A stretch of DNA of 64,000 nucleotides from Mytilus californianus (lineage: Eukaryota > Mollusca > Bivalvia > Mytilida > Mytilidae), in assembly GCF_021869535.1 (NCBI RefSeq), contig NW_026262734.1, positions 112,855,588 through 112,919,587 of the forward strand. Reading direction: 5' to 3'. The notes below the pieces were generated by a model. The model was given only the letters and a program-made list of their open reading frames with translations, searched no databases and was not told the DNA's origin. Below, piece by piece: positions 1 through 15,480 of this stretch. The stretch's first letter is position 1. Each line of letters opens with the position of its first letter. Position numbers and translations under genes: made by a program.

Positions 1-269
1 GGTTATTACACATAAAACGAGAGAAAGAAGCCATTGTACATATAACAGAAGAAAACGGGTATTATACATAAAACAAGATAATACGGCCACTACACATACA
101 ACAGAAGAAAACGGCCATTACACATGCAACAGGACAAAACAGCCATTAGACAAACAAAAGGAGAAAACGTCGATTAACAGAAAACAGCCATTAAACATGC
201 AACTAGAGAGTACAATCATTACACATACAACAGGTGAAAACGGCCATTACACATAAAACAAGAGAATAG

Positions 270-3200
270 AACCATTATATATACAACAGGAGAAAACAGG
301 CATTACACATTGAACACGAGAGAAAAGCCATTAGACATACAACAAAAGAAATTGGCATTTACAAATAAACAAGAAAATACGATCATTACATATACAACAG
401 GTGAAAACGGCCATTACGCATGAAACAAGAGGAAACGGCCATTACACAATAAAAAATGAATATTGTCATTACACGTACAACAGGAGAAAACGGTAATTAC
501 ACATGCAACTGGAGACAACGGCCATTAGACATACAACAGGAAAAAACGGTTATTACACATAAAACAAGAGAAAACAGCCATTGTACATATAACACAAGAA
601 AACGGGTATTATACACAAAACAAGATAATACGGCCAATACACATGCAAAAGGAGAAAACGGCCATTACACATACAAAACGAGAAAACGACCATTACACAA
701 TAAAAAGAGAATATGGTCATTTCACGTACAACAGGACAAAACGGCAATTACACATGCAACTGGAGACAACGGCCATTAGACATACAACAGGAAAAAACGG
801 TTATTACACATAAAAAACAAGAGAAAACAGCCATTGTACATATAACAGAAGAAAACGGGTATTATACACAAAACAAGATAATACGGCCAATACACATGTA
901 AAAAGAGAAAACGGCCATTACACATACAAAACGAGAAAACGACCATTACACAATAAAAAGAGAATATAGTCATTATACATACAACAAGAGAACACGGCAA
1001 ATACACATGCAACTTGAGACAACGGCCATTAGACATACAACAGGAAAAAACGGTTATTACACATAAAACAAGAGAAAACAGCCATTGTACATATAACAGA
1101 AGAAAACGGGTTTTATACATAAAACAAGATAATACGGCCATTACACATACAACAGAAGAAAACGGCCATTACACATGCAACAGGACAAAACAGCCATTAG
1201 ACAAACAAAAGGAGAAAACGTCGATTAACAGAAAACAGCCATTAAACATGCAACTAGAGAGTACAATCATTACACATACAACAGGTGAAAACGGCCATTA
1301 CACATAAAACAAGAGAATAGGGCCATTATATATATAACAGGAGAAAACAGGCATTACACATTGAACACGAGAGAAAAGCCATTAGACATACAACAAAAGA
1401 AAATGGCATTTACAAATAAAACAAGAAAATACGATCATTACATATACAACAGGTGAAAACGGCCATTACGCATGAAACAAGAGGAAACGGCCATTACACA
1501 ATAAAAAATGAATATGGTCATTACTCGTACAACAGGAGAAAACTGAAATTACACATGCAACTGGAGACAACGGCCATTAGACATACAACAGGAAAAAACG
1601 GTTATTACACATAAAAAACAAGAGAAAACAGCCATTGTACATATAACACAAGAAAACGGGTATTATACACAAAACAAGATAATACGGCCAATACACATGC
1701 AAAAGGAGAAAACGGCCATTACACATACAAAACGAGAAAACGACCATTACACAATAAAAAGAGAATACGGTCATTACACGTACACCAGGACAAAACGGCA
1801 ATTACACATGCAATAGGAGAGAACGGCCATTTGACATAAAACAGGAGAAAACAGCCATGACACACAAAACAAGAGAATACGGCCATTACGTATACAAATA
1901 GTGCAAACGACCATTACACATAAAACAAGTAGAAACGGCCATAACACATGCAACAGGAAAGAACTACCATTAGACATACAACAGGAGAAAACGGCCATTA
2001 TACATAAAACCAGAGAAAACGGCCATTACACATACAACAGCAGAAAACGCCAATTACACATATAAAAGAGAATACGGCCATACACATATAACAGAAAAAA
2101 ACGGCCATAACACATGCAACAGGGGACAACTGCCATACGACAAACAACAAAAGAAAACGGGTATTATACACAAAACAAGATAATACGGCCAATACACATG
2201 TAAAAGGAGAAAACGGCCATTACACATACAAAACGAGAAAACGACCATTACACAACAAAAAGAGAATATAGTCAATATACATACAACAGGAGAAAACGGC
2301 AATTACACACGCAACTGGAGACAACGGCCATTAGACATACAACCGGAAAAAACGGTTATTACACATTAAACAAGAGAAAACAGCCATTGTACATATAACA
2401 GAAGAAAACGGGTATTATACATAAAACAAGATAATACGGCCATTACACATACAACAGAAGAAAACGACCATTACACATGCAACAGGACAAAACAGCCATT
2501 AGACAAACAAAAGGAGAAAACGTCGATTAACAGAAAACGGCCATTGAACATGCAACAAGAGATTACAATCATTACACATACAACAGGTGAAAACGGCCAT
2601 TACACATAAAACAAGAGAACAGGGCCATTATATATATACAACAGGAGAAAACGGGCATTACACATTGAACACGAAAGAAAAGCCATTAGACATACAACAA
2701 GAGAAAACGGCATTTACAAAAAAAAAACAAGAAAATACGATCATTACATATACAACTTGTGAAAACGGCCATTACGCATAAAACAAGAGGAAACGGCCAT
2801 TACACAATAAAAAGAGACTATGGTTATTACACGTACAACAGGAGAAAACGGCAATTACACACGCAACTGGAGACAACGGCCAAAAGACATACAACAGGAA
2901 AAAACAGTTGATACACATAAAACAAGAGAAAACAGCCATTGTACATATAACAGAAGAAAACGGGTATCATACATAAAACAAGATAATACGACCATTACAC
3001 ATACAACAGGAGAAAAAGGCCATTACACATTCAACGGGATGAACAGCCATTAGACATACAAAAGCAGAAAACGTCGATTAACAAATACAAGAGAATACGG
3101 TCATTACACATACAATAGGTGCAAGCGGCCAATACACATAATCAGGACAATACGGCTATTACACATACAACAGGAGAAAACCGCCATTACACATATAACA

Positions 3201-6200
3201 GAGGAAAACGGCCATTACACATACAACAGGAGAAAACAGCCGTTACACATTCAACAGGAGAGAAAAGTCGTTAGACACACGACAAGAGAAAACGGCCATT
3301 ACACAATAAGAAAAAATACGGTCATTACACATATATCCGGAGAAAACGACCATAATACATGCAACCGGAGAAAACGGCCATTAGACATACAATAAGATAA
3401 AACGGCCGTTACACAATAAAAAGAGAATACAGCCATTACACATATTACAGAATTAGAAAAGGCAATAACGCATGCAAGAGGGTAGAACGGCGATAAGATA
3501 GACAACAGAAGAAAATGTCCATTACACATAAAACAAGGGAATAAAGCTATTACACATACAACAGAAGAAAACGGCTATAGCACATGCAACAGGAGAGAAC
3601 TATCATCAGACATACAACTGGAGAAAGCGGCTGTGAAACTATAATAAGAGAATTTGATCATTACACATTCAACAGAAGAAAACGGCAGTAACACATGCAA
3701 CAGGAAAGAACGGCCATTTGACATACAACAGGAGAAAACGGCCATTATACATAAAACAAGAGGAAACGGCCATTACATTCAAAACAAGTGAATACGGGCA
3801 ATACATATATAAAAGGAGAAAACGGCCATTTAACATACAAAAGGAGAAAACATCCATTACACAATAAAAGAAGAAAACATCCATTACACAATAAAACGAG
3901 AATACAGTCATTACACGTACAACAGGAGAAAACGGCATTTCCACATAAAACAAGAGAACACGGGCTATTACGCATACAACAGAAGACAACGGCCATAACA
4001 CATGCAACAGGAGAAAAACGGCCATTACACATAGAGACGGCCATTACACTTAAAACAGGTGAAAACGGTCATTTCACATAAGAATACGGCCATTAAACAT
4101 TACACATACAACAGGAGAAAACCACCATTACACATCTAACAGATGAAAACAGCCATTACACATAAAACAAGAAAATACGGCTATTACACATACAACAAAA
4201 GAAAACGGCCATAACACATGCAACAGGAGAAAACGGCCAGTACACATAAAAACGGCCATTACACATACAACAGGTGAAAACGGCCATTACACATAAAACC
4301 AGAAGAAACGGTCATTTCACATAAGAATACAGCCATTAAACATTACACATACAACAGAAGAAAACCGCCATTACACATCTAACAGAGGAAAACGGCCATT
4401 ACACATTATATATACAACAGGAGAAAACGGGCTTACACATTGAACACGAGAGAAAAGCCATTAGACATACAACAAGAGAGAACGGCATTTACAAATAAAA
4501 CAAGAAAATACGATCATTACATATACAACAGGTGAAAACGGCCATTACGCATAAAACAAGAGGAAACGGCCATTACACAATAAAAAATGAATATAGTCAT
4601 TAAACGTACAACAGGAGAAAACGGCAATTACACATGCAACTGGAGACAACGGCCATTAGACATACAGCAGGAAAAAACGGTTATTACACATAAAACAAGA
4701 GAAAACCGCCAATTTACATATAACAGAAGAAAACGGGTATTATACACAAAACAAGATAATACGGCCAATACACATGCAAAAGGAGAAAACGGCCATTACA
4801 CATACAAAACGAGAAAACGACCATTACACAATAAAAAGAGAATATGGTCATTACACGTACAACAGGACAAAACGGCAATTACACATGCAACTAGAGACAA
4901 CGGCCATTAGACATACAACAGGAAAAATCGGTTATTACACAAAAAAAACAAAAGAGAAAACAGCCATTGTACATATAACAGAAAAAAAAGGGGTATTATA
5001 CACAAAACAAGATAATACGGCCAATACACATGCAAAAGGAGAAAACGGCCATTACACATACAAAACGAGAAAGCGATCATTACACAATAAAAAGAGAATA
5101 TGGTCATTACACGTACAACAGGACAAAACGGCAATTACACATGCAACAAGAGACAACGGCCATAAGAAATACAACAGGAAAAAACGGTTATTACACATAA
5201 AACAAGAGAAAACAGCCATTGTACATATAACGGGTATTATACACAAAACAAGATAATACGGCCAATACACATGCAAAAGGAGAAAACGGCCATTAGACAT
5301 ACAACAGCAGAAAATGTCCATTAAACATACAACAAAAGGAAACAGCCATTACATATAGAACAAAAGAATACGGCCAATACATATATAAAAGGGGAAAACG
5401 GTCATTACACATACAACAAAAAAAACCGGCCAGAACACATGCAACAGGAGAGAACTATCATTAAACATGCAACTGGAGAAAAAGGCAATTACACTATAAT
5501 TAGAGAATACGGTCATTACACATACAACAGGAGAAAACGGCCATTACACATGCAACAGGAGAGAACTACCATTAGACATACAACAAGAGAAAACGTCAAT
5601 TATACATACGACCATTACATATACAACAAGTGAAAACCGCTATTACGCATAACACAAGAGGAAACGGCAATTACACATAAAACAAGAGAATACGACCAAT
5701 ACACATACAAAAGGAGAAAATGGCCATTACACATACAAAACGAGAAAATGACCATTTACAAAATAAAACGAGAATACGGTCATTACACGTACAACAGGAG
5801 AAAACGGTCAGTTTACATAAAACAAGAGAATACCGCTTTTACACATACAACAGGAGAAAACCGTCATTACACATGCAACAGTAGAGAACAGTTATTAGAC
5901 ATAATAAAGGAGAAAACGGTGATTAACAATAACAAGAGAATACGGTCATTACACATACAAAAGGAGAAAACGGCCATAACACATAAAACGAGAGAATACG
6001 GCCATTACACATACAACAGCAGAAAACGACCATTACACATAAAAAAGAGAATACGGCCATACACATATAACAGAAAAAACGGCAATAACACATGCAAGAG
6101 GAGAGAACGGCCATTAGACAAACATCAAGAGAAAACGGCCATTACACATGAAACAAGAGAATACGACAAATACACATACAAAAAGAGAAAACGTCCATTA

Positions 6201-9200
6201 CACAATAAAAAGAGAATACGGTCATTACACGTGTAACAGGAGAAAACGGCAATTACACATGCAATAGGAGAGAACGGCCATTTGACATAAAACAGGAGAA
6301 AACAGCCACGACATACAAAACAAGAGAATACGGCCATTACGTATACAAATAGTGAAAACGACCATTACACATAAAACAAGTGGTAACGGCGATAACACAT
6401 GCAACAGGAGAGAACTACCATTAGACATACAACAGGAGAAAACGGCCATTATACATAAAACCAGAGAAAACGGTCATTACACATAAAAAACAGAATACGG
6501 CCATACACCTATAACAGAAATAAACTGCCATAACACATGCAACAGGAGACAACTGCCATAAGACAAACAACAAAATAAAACGGGTATTATACACAAAACA
6601 AGATAATACGGCCAATACATGTACATATGTAAAAGGAGAAAACAGCCATTACACATACAAAACGAGAAAACGACCATTACACAACAAAAAGAGAATATAG
6701 TCATTATACATACAACAGGAGAAAACGGCAATTACACATGCAACTGGAGACAACGGCTATTAGACATGCAAGAGGAAAAAACGGTCATTACACATAAAAC
6801 AAGAGAAAACAGCCATTGTATATATAACAGAAGAAAACGGCTATTATACATAAAACAAGATAATACGGCCATTACACATACAACAGAAGAAAACGGCCAT
6901 TACACATGCAACAGGAAAAAACAGCCATTATACAAACAAAAGGAGAAAACGTCGATTAACAGAAAACGGCCATTAAACATGCAACAAGAGATTACAATCA
7001 TTACACATACAACAGGTGAAAACGGCCATTACACATAAAAGAAGAGAATAGGGCCATTATATATACAACAGGAGAAAACGGGCATAACACATTAACACGA
7101 GAGAAAAGCCATTAGACATACAACAAGAGAAAACGGCATTTATAAATAAAACAAGAAAATACGATCATTACCTATACAACAGGTGAAAATGGCCATTACG
7201 CATAAAACAAGAGGAAACGGCCATTACACAATAAAAAGAGACTATGGTCATTACACGTACAACAGGAGAAAACGGCAATTACACACGTAAATGGAGACAA
7301 CGGCCATAAGACATACAACAGGAAAAAACGGTTAATACACATAAAACAAGAGAAAAACAGCCATTGTACATATAACAGAAGAAAACGGGTATTATACATC
7401 AAACAAGATAAAACGGCAATAACACATACAACAAGAGGAAAAGGCCATTACACATTCAACAGGATGAACAGCCATTAGACATACAAAAGCAAAAAACGTC
7501 GATTAACAAATACAAGAGAATACGGTCATTACACATACAACAGGTGCAAGCGGCCAATACACATAATCAGGACAATACGGCCATTACACATACAACAGGA
7601 GAAAATCGCCATTACACATATAACAGAGGAAAACGGCCATGACACATACAACAGGAGATAACGGCCGTTACACATTCAACAGGAGAGAAAAGACGTTAGA
7701 CACACAACAAGTGAAAACGGCCATTACACAATAAAAAGAAAATACGGTCATTACACATATATCCGGAGAAAACGACCATAATACATGCAACCGGAGAAAA
7801 CGGTCATTAGACATACAACAAGATAAAACGGCCATTACACAATAAAAAGAGAATACGGCCATTACACATATTACAGAATTAAAAAAGGCAATAACGCTTG
7901 CAAGAGGAGAGAACGGCGATAACATACAACAGAAGAAAATGTCAATTACCATTAAAAACAAGGGAATAAAGCTATTACATATAGAACAGAAGAAAACGGC
8001 TATAGCACATGCAACAGGAGAGAACTATCATTAGACATACAACTGGAGAAAACGACTGTGAAACTATAATAAGAGAATTTGATCATTATACATTCAACAG
8101 AAGAAAACGGCCATTACACTTGCAACAGGAAAGAACGGCCATTTGACATACAACAGGAGAAAACGGCCATTACACATAAAACAAGAGGAAACGGCCATTA
8201 CATTTAAAACAAGTGAATACGGCCAATACATATATAAAAGGAGAAAACGACCATTTTACAAACAAAAGGAGAAATCATCCAGTACACAATAAAAGGAGAA
8301 AACATCCATTACACAATAAAACGAGAATACAGTCATTACACGTACAACAGGAGAAAACGGCATTTCCACATAAAACAAGAGAACACGGCTATTACACATA
8401 CAACAGACGAAAACGGCCATAACACATGCAAGAGGAGAAAACGGCCATTACACATAAAGACGGCCATAACACTTACAACAGGTGAAAACGGCCATTACAC
8501 ATAAAACCCGAGAAAACGGTCATTTCACATAAGCATACGGCCATTAAACATTACACATACAACAGGAGAAAACCGCCATTACACATCTAACAGAGGAAAA
8601 GAGCCATTACACATAAAACAAGAGAATACGGCTATTTCAAATACAACAGAAGAAAACGGCCATAACACATGCAACAGGAGAAAACGGCCATTACACATAA
8701 AGACGGCCATTACACATACAACAGGTGAAAACGGCCATTACACATAAAACCAGAGAAAACGGTCATTTCACATAAGAATACGGCCATTAAACATTACACA
8801 TACTACAGGAGAAAACTGCCATTACACATCTAACAGAGGAAAACGGCCATTACACATTTTATATGCAACAGGAGAAAACGGGCATTACACATTGAACACG
8901 AGAAAAAAGCCATTAGACATACAACAAGAGAAAACGGCAATTACAAATAAAACAAGAAAATACGATCATTACATATACAACAGGTGAAAACGGCCATTAC
9001 GCATAAAACAAGAGGAAACGGCCATTCCACAATAAAAAATGAATATGGTCATTACACGTACAACAGGAGAAAACGGCAATTACACATGCAACTGGAGACA
9101 ACGGCCATTAGACATACAACAGGAAAAAACGGTTATTACACATAAAACAAGAAAAAACAGCCATTGTACATATAACAGAAGAAAACGGGTATTTCACACA

Positions 9201-9400
9201 AAACAAGATAATACGGCCAATACACATGCAAAAAGTGAAAACGGCCATTACACATACAAAACGAGAAAACGACCATTACACAATAAAAAGAGAATATGGT
9301 CATTACACGTACAACAGGACAAAACGGCAATTACACATGCAACTGGAGACAACGGCCATTAGACATACAACAGGAAGAAACGGTTTTTACACATGCAACA
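270..9400. repeat. About 4.4-kb super-repeat within the minisatellite
   Basis: Long variant strings recur at a fixed offset. Blocks at about 1770-4410 reappear at about 6200-8860, shifted 4423-4425 bp (for example 1998 to 6421, 2817 to 7241, 3788 to 8213). The block at 4407-4940 reappears at about 8858-9400 (shift about 4452) and also resembles about 270-810 (shift about 4131). Copies differ by scattered substitutions and small indels, so this is an older duplication level than the 1131-bp one. Confidence 0.8.
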
Positions 9401-10580
9401 GGAAAGAACGAACATTTGATATACAACAGGGGAAAACGGCCACAAAGGAAACAAACATTACATATAGAACAAAAGAATACAGCCAATACATATATAAAAG
9501 GAGAAAACGGTCATTACACATGCAACAGGACAAAACAGCCATTAGACACGAGAGAAAAGCCATTAGACATACAACAAGAGAAAACGGCAATTACAAATAA
9601 AACAAGAAAATACGATCATTACATATACAACAGGTGAAAACGGCCATTATGCATAACACAAGAGGAAACAGCAATTACACATAAAACAAGAGAATACGAC
9701 CAATACACATACAAAAGGAGAAAACGGCCATTACACATAGAGAACGAGAAAACGACCATTTACAAAATAAAACGAGAATACGGTCATTACACGTACAACA
9801 GGAGAAAACGGTCAATTCACATAAAACAAGAGAAGACCACTATTACACATACAACAGGACAAAACCGCCATTACACATGTAACAGTAGAGAAAGGCCATT
9901 AGACATAATAAAGGAAAAATACGGCAATTAACAATAACAATGGAATACGGTTATTACACATACAACAGGTGCAAACGGCCATTACACACTAAACAAAACG
10001 ATACGGCCATTACACATACAACAGGAGAAAACCGCCACTACATATATAACAGAGGAAAATTGCCATTACACATACAACAGGAGAAAACGGCCATTACACA
10101 TGCAAGAGGAGAAAACTATCATTTGACATAAAACTAGAAAAAACAGCAATTAAACATACAATAAGAGAAGACAGCTATTTCACATACAACAGGAGAAAAC
10201 GGCCATTACACATGCAACAGGAGAGAACTATCATCAAACATACAACTGGAGAAAACGGCCATTACACTATAATTAGAGAATACGGTCATTACACATACAA
10301 CAGGAGAAAACGGCCATTACGCATGTAACAGAAGAGAAATACCATTAGACATACAACAAGAGAAAACGGCAATTACACATACGACCATTACAATGCATTA
10401 CATATACAACAGGTGAAAACGGCCATTTTGCATAACACAAGAGGAAACGGCAAATACACATAAAACAAGAGAATACGACCAATACACATACAAAAGGAGA
10501 AAATGGCCATTACACATACAAAACGAGAAAACGACCATTTACAAAATAAAACGAGAATACGGTCATTACACGTACAACAG

Positions 10581-12850
10581 GAGAAAACGGTCAATTTACA
10601 TAAAACAAGAGAATACCGCTTTTACACATACAACAGGAGAAAACCGCCATTACACATGCAACAGTAGAGAACAGCCATTAGACATAATAAAGGAGAAAAC
10701 GGCGATTAACAAAAACAAGATAATACGGTCATTACACATACAACATGTGCAAACGGCAATTACACATTAAACAAAACAATACGGCCATTACACATACAAC
10801 AGGAGAAAACCGGCACTACACATATAACAGTGGAAAACGGCCATTTCACATACAACAGGAGAAAACGACAATTACACATTCAACAGGAGAGAACAGCCAT
10901 TAGACATACAACAAAAGAAAACAGACATTAGACAATAAAAATAGAACACAGCCATTACACATATAAGAGAATAAAAAAAGGAAATATCGCATGCAAGAGG
11001 AGAGAACGGCGATTAAACATACAACAGGAAAAAATGGCCATTACACATAAAACAAGAGAATACAGCTATTATATCTACAACAGAAGAAAAACGGCCATTA
11101 AACATGCAACAAGAGATTACGGTCATTACACATTTAACAGAAGAAAACGGCCATTACACATGCAACAGGAAAGAATGACCATTTGACATACAACAGGAGA
11201 AAACGGCCATTACACAAAAAACAAGAGGAAACGACCATTACATATACAACAAGGTAATACGGCTAATATATATATAAAAGGAGAAAACGGCCACTTCACA
11301 TACAACAGGAGAAAATATCCATTCCACATAAAACAAGAGAATACGGCAATTACATATACAACAGGAGAAAACGCCCATTACACATACAACAGAAGAAAAC
11401 GGCCATTACACATAAAGACGGCCATTACACATACAACAGGTGAAAACGGCCATCACACATAAAATCAGAGAAAACGGTCATTTCACATAGGATAAACGGC
11501 CATTACACATACAATAGGAGAAAACGGTCATAACACATGCAGCAGGGGAGAACTAACGTTAGACATACACCAGGAAAAAACGACCATTACACATTAAACA
11601 GGTGAAAATGGTCATTACACATAAGATTAGAGGACAAAGCCATTACACTAACACAAGGGGAAAACGGTCAATAAAAATTAAAAGAGAAAACGGTAGTTAC
11701 ACATACAGAAGGAGAAAACGGTCAATTTACATAAAACAAGAGAATACCGCTTTTACACATACAACAGGAGAAAACCGCCATTACACATGCAACAGTAGAG
11801 AACAGCCATTAGACATAATAAAGGAGAAAACGGCGATTAACAAAAACAAGATAATACGGTCATTACACATACAACATGTGCAAACGGCAATTACACATTA
11901 AACAAAACAATACGGCCATTACACATACAACAGGAGAAAACCGGCACTACACATATAACAGTGGAAAACGGCCATTTCACATACAACAGGAGAAAACGAC
12001 AATTACACATTCAACAGGAGAGAACAGCCATTAGACATACAACAAAAGAAAACAGACATTAGACAATAAAAATAGAACACAGCCATTACACATATAAGAG
12101 AATAAAAAAAGGAAATATCGCATGCAAGAGGAGAGAACGGCGATTAAACATACAACAGGAAAAAATGGCCATTACACATAAAACAAGAGAATACAGCTAT
12201 TATATCTACAACAGAAGAAAAACGGCCATTAAACATGCAACAAGAGATTACGGTCATTACACATTTAACAGAAGAAAACGGCCATTACACATGCAACAGG
12301 AAAGAATGACCATTTGACATACAACAGGAGAAAACGGCCATTACACAAAAAACAAGAGGAAACGACCATTACATATACAACAAGGTAATACGGCTAATAT
12401 ATATATAAAAGGAGAAAACGGCCACTTCACATACAACAGGAGAAAATATCCATTCCACATAAAACAAGAGAATACGGCAATTACATATACAACAGGAGAA
12501 AACGCCCATTACACATACAACAGAAGAAAACGGCCATTACACATAAAGACGGCCATTACACATACAACAGGTGAAAACGGCCATCACACATAAAATCAGA
12601 GAAAACGGTCATTTCACATAGGATAAACGGCCATTACACATACAATAGGAGAAAACGGTCATAACACATGCAGCAGGGGAGAACTAACGTAAGACATACA
12701 CCAGGAAAAAACGACCATTACACATTAAACAGGTGAAAATGGTCATTACACATAAGATTAGAGGACAAAGCCATTACACTAACACAAGGGGAAAACGGTC
12801 AATAAAAATTAAAAGAGAAAACGGTAGTTACACATACAGAAGGAGAAAAC
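10581..12850. repeat. Near-identical 1131-bp tandem duplication in the minisatellite
   Basis: The segment starting at 10581 repeats from 11712 with an offset of 1131 bp, and matching continues to about 12850. I noticed a single substitution between copies (AACGTTAGAC near 11560 versus AACGTAAGAC near 12690). The length is not a multiple of 28, so the breakpoints lie out of register with the units. Confidence 0.9.
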
Positions 12851-13979
12851 CGCTATTCCACATGCAACAAGTGAGAACGGACATTTACAAACTACAAGAG
12901 AAAACGGCCATACACATAAAACAAGAGAATACGGTCATAACATATACAACAGGTGAAAACAGCCATTACACGTACAAAATCGCAATACGACCATTAAACA
13001 GACAACAGGTGAAAACCGCCACTACACATATAATAGAGGAAAACGGCAATTACACATAAAACAAGAGAAAAGGGACATTACACATTCAACAGTAGAAAAT
13101 GGCCATTACACATGCAATAGGAGAGAAAAGCCATTAAACATACAAGAGAAAACGGCCATTACACAGAAAACAAAAAAATATGGCCATTACATATAAAACA
13201 GGCGAAAACGGCCATTATACATAAAACAAGAAGAAACGGCCATTACACATACAAATGGAGAAAACATCCATTACACAATAAAAACGAGAATACGGTCATT
13301 ACAGGTACAACAGGAAAAAACGGCCATTCCACATAAAACAAGAGAATACGGCTTTTACACATACAACAGGAGAACACGGCTTTAACACATGCAACAGGAG
13401 AAAACTGTCATTACACATAAAGACGGCAATTACACATACAGCAGGTGAAAACGGCCATTACATAGAAAACCAGAGAAAACGGCCATTTCACATAAGAATA
13501 CGGCCATTGCACATACAATTGGAGAAAACAGTCATAACACATGCAGCAGGAGAGAACTAACATTATACATACAACAGTAGATAATGGCCTTTACACATAA
13601 AACCAGAGAATACGGCCAGTACACATACAACAAGTGAAAACGGCCATTAGACATACACCAGGAAAAAAACGGCCATTACACATTAAACAGGTGAAATTGG
13701 TCATTACACATAAGATCAGAGGACAAAGCCATTACACTAACAAAAGGGGAAACAGGCCATTAACAATAAAAAGAGAAAACGGTCATTACACATACAGCAG
13801 GAGAAAACCGCTGTTCCACATGCAACAAGAGAGAACGGCAATTTTGAATACAACAAGAGAAAACGGTCATTACACATGAAACAAGTGAATATGGTGAATA
13901 TATATAAAATAGGTGAAAACGGCCATTACACATACAACAGGAGAAAACCGCCATTACACATATAACAGAGGAAAACGGC

Positions 13980-15480
13980 AATTACACATAAAACAAGAGA
14001 ATAGGGCCATTACACATTCAACAGTAGAAAATGGCCATTACACATTCAACGGGAGAGAAAAGCCAATAGACATACAACATGAGAAAACGGCCATTACACA
14101 GAAAACAACAAAATATAGCCATTACATATACAACAGGAAAAAAAACCGGCCAATATACATAAAACAAGAGGAAAAGGCCATTACACATACTAAAGGAGAA
14201 AATGGCCATTGCACATACAAAACGAGAAAACGGCCGTTACACAATAAAAAGACAATACGGTCATTACACGTACGACAAGAGAAAACGGCAATTACACATG
14301 CAATAGGAGAGTTCGGCCATTTGACAAAAAACAGGGGAAAACGGCCTTTACACATAAAACAAGAGGAAACGGCCAATACACATGAAAAAAGAGAATACGG
14401 CCATTACACCTGCAACAAGAGTCAACGGCCATTAGACATAGAACAAGAGAAAACGAATATTACACATAAAACAGAAGAAAAAGGGCATTATACATATAAC
14501 AAGAGAATACGACCATTACACATACAACAGGAAAAAACGACCATTACACATGCAACATGAGAGAACAGCCATTAGACATACAAATGCAGAAAACAGCCAT
14601 TAACAGTAAAAAGAGAATATGGTCATTACACATACAATAGGAGAAAACGGCAATTACACATGCAACAGGAGAGAACGGACATTTTACAAACAACAAGAGA
14701 AAACGGCAATTACACATAAAACAAGAGAATACGGCCATTACACATACAACAGGAGAAAAGCGCCATTACACATATAACAGAGGAAAATGGCCATTTCACA
14801 TTCATCAGAGGAGAAAAACCATTAGACATAAAACAAGAGAAAACAGCCATAACAAATAAAACAAGAAAATGCGGCCATTACATATACAACAGGTGAAAAC
14901 GGCCATTACACATAAAACAAGAGAATATGGCCATTACACATTCAACAGTAGGAAATGGCCATTACACATTCAACGGGAGAGAAAAGCCATTAGACATACA
15001 ACATGAGAAAACGGCCATTACACAGAAAACAACAAAATATGGCCATTACATATACAACAGGGAAAAAACCGGCCAATATACATAAAACAAGAGGAAACGG
15101 CCATTACACACACTAAAGGATAAAATGGCCATTGCACATACAAAACGAGAAAAACGGTCGTTACATAATGAAAAGACAAAACGGTCATTACACGTACGAC
15201 AAGAGAAAACGGCAATTACACATGCAATAGGAGAGTTCGGCCATTTGACAAAAAACAGGGGAAAACGGCCTTTGCACATAAAACAAGAAGAAACGGCCAT
15301 TACACATGAAAAAAGAGAATACGGCCATTAGACATAGAACAAGAGAAAACGAATATTACACATAAAACAGAAGAAAAAGGGCATTATACATATAACAAGA
15401 GAATACGACCATTACACATACAACAGGAAAAAACGGCCTTTACACAAGCAACATGAGAGAACAGCCATTAGACATACAAA
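13980..15480. repeat. About 924-bp duplicated block in the minisatellite
   Basis: The block around 14040-14560 recurs around 14964-15470. The marker CAACGGGAGAG is at 14047 and again at 14971, an offset of 924 bp or exactly 33 units. The copies differ by several small deletions and substitutions. Confidence 0.75.

Noticed and set aside
13913-14560. 215-codon open frame, the longest in the left third
   Set aside because: Its translation is the 28-residue cycle of the minisatellite. It ends wherever a stop-bearing variant falls in phase, and similar frames occur on both strands throughout.
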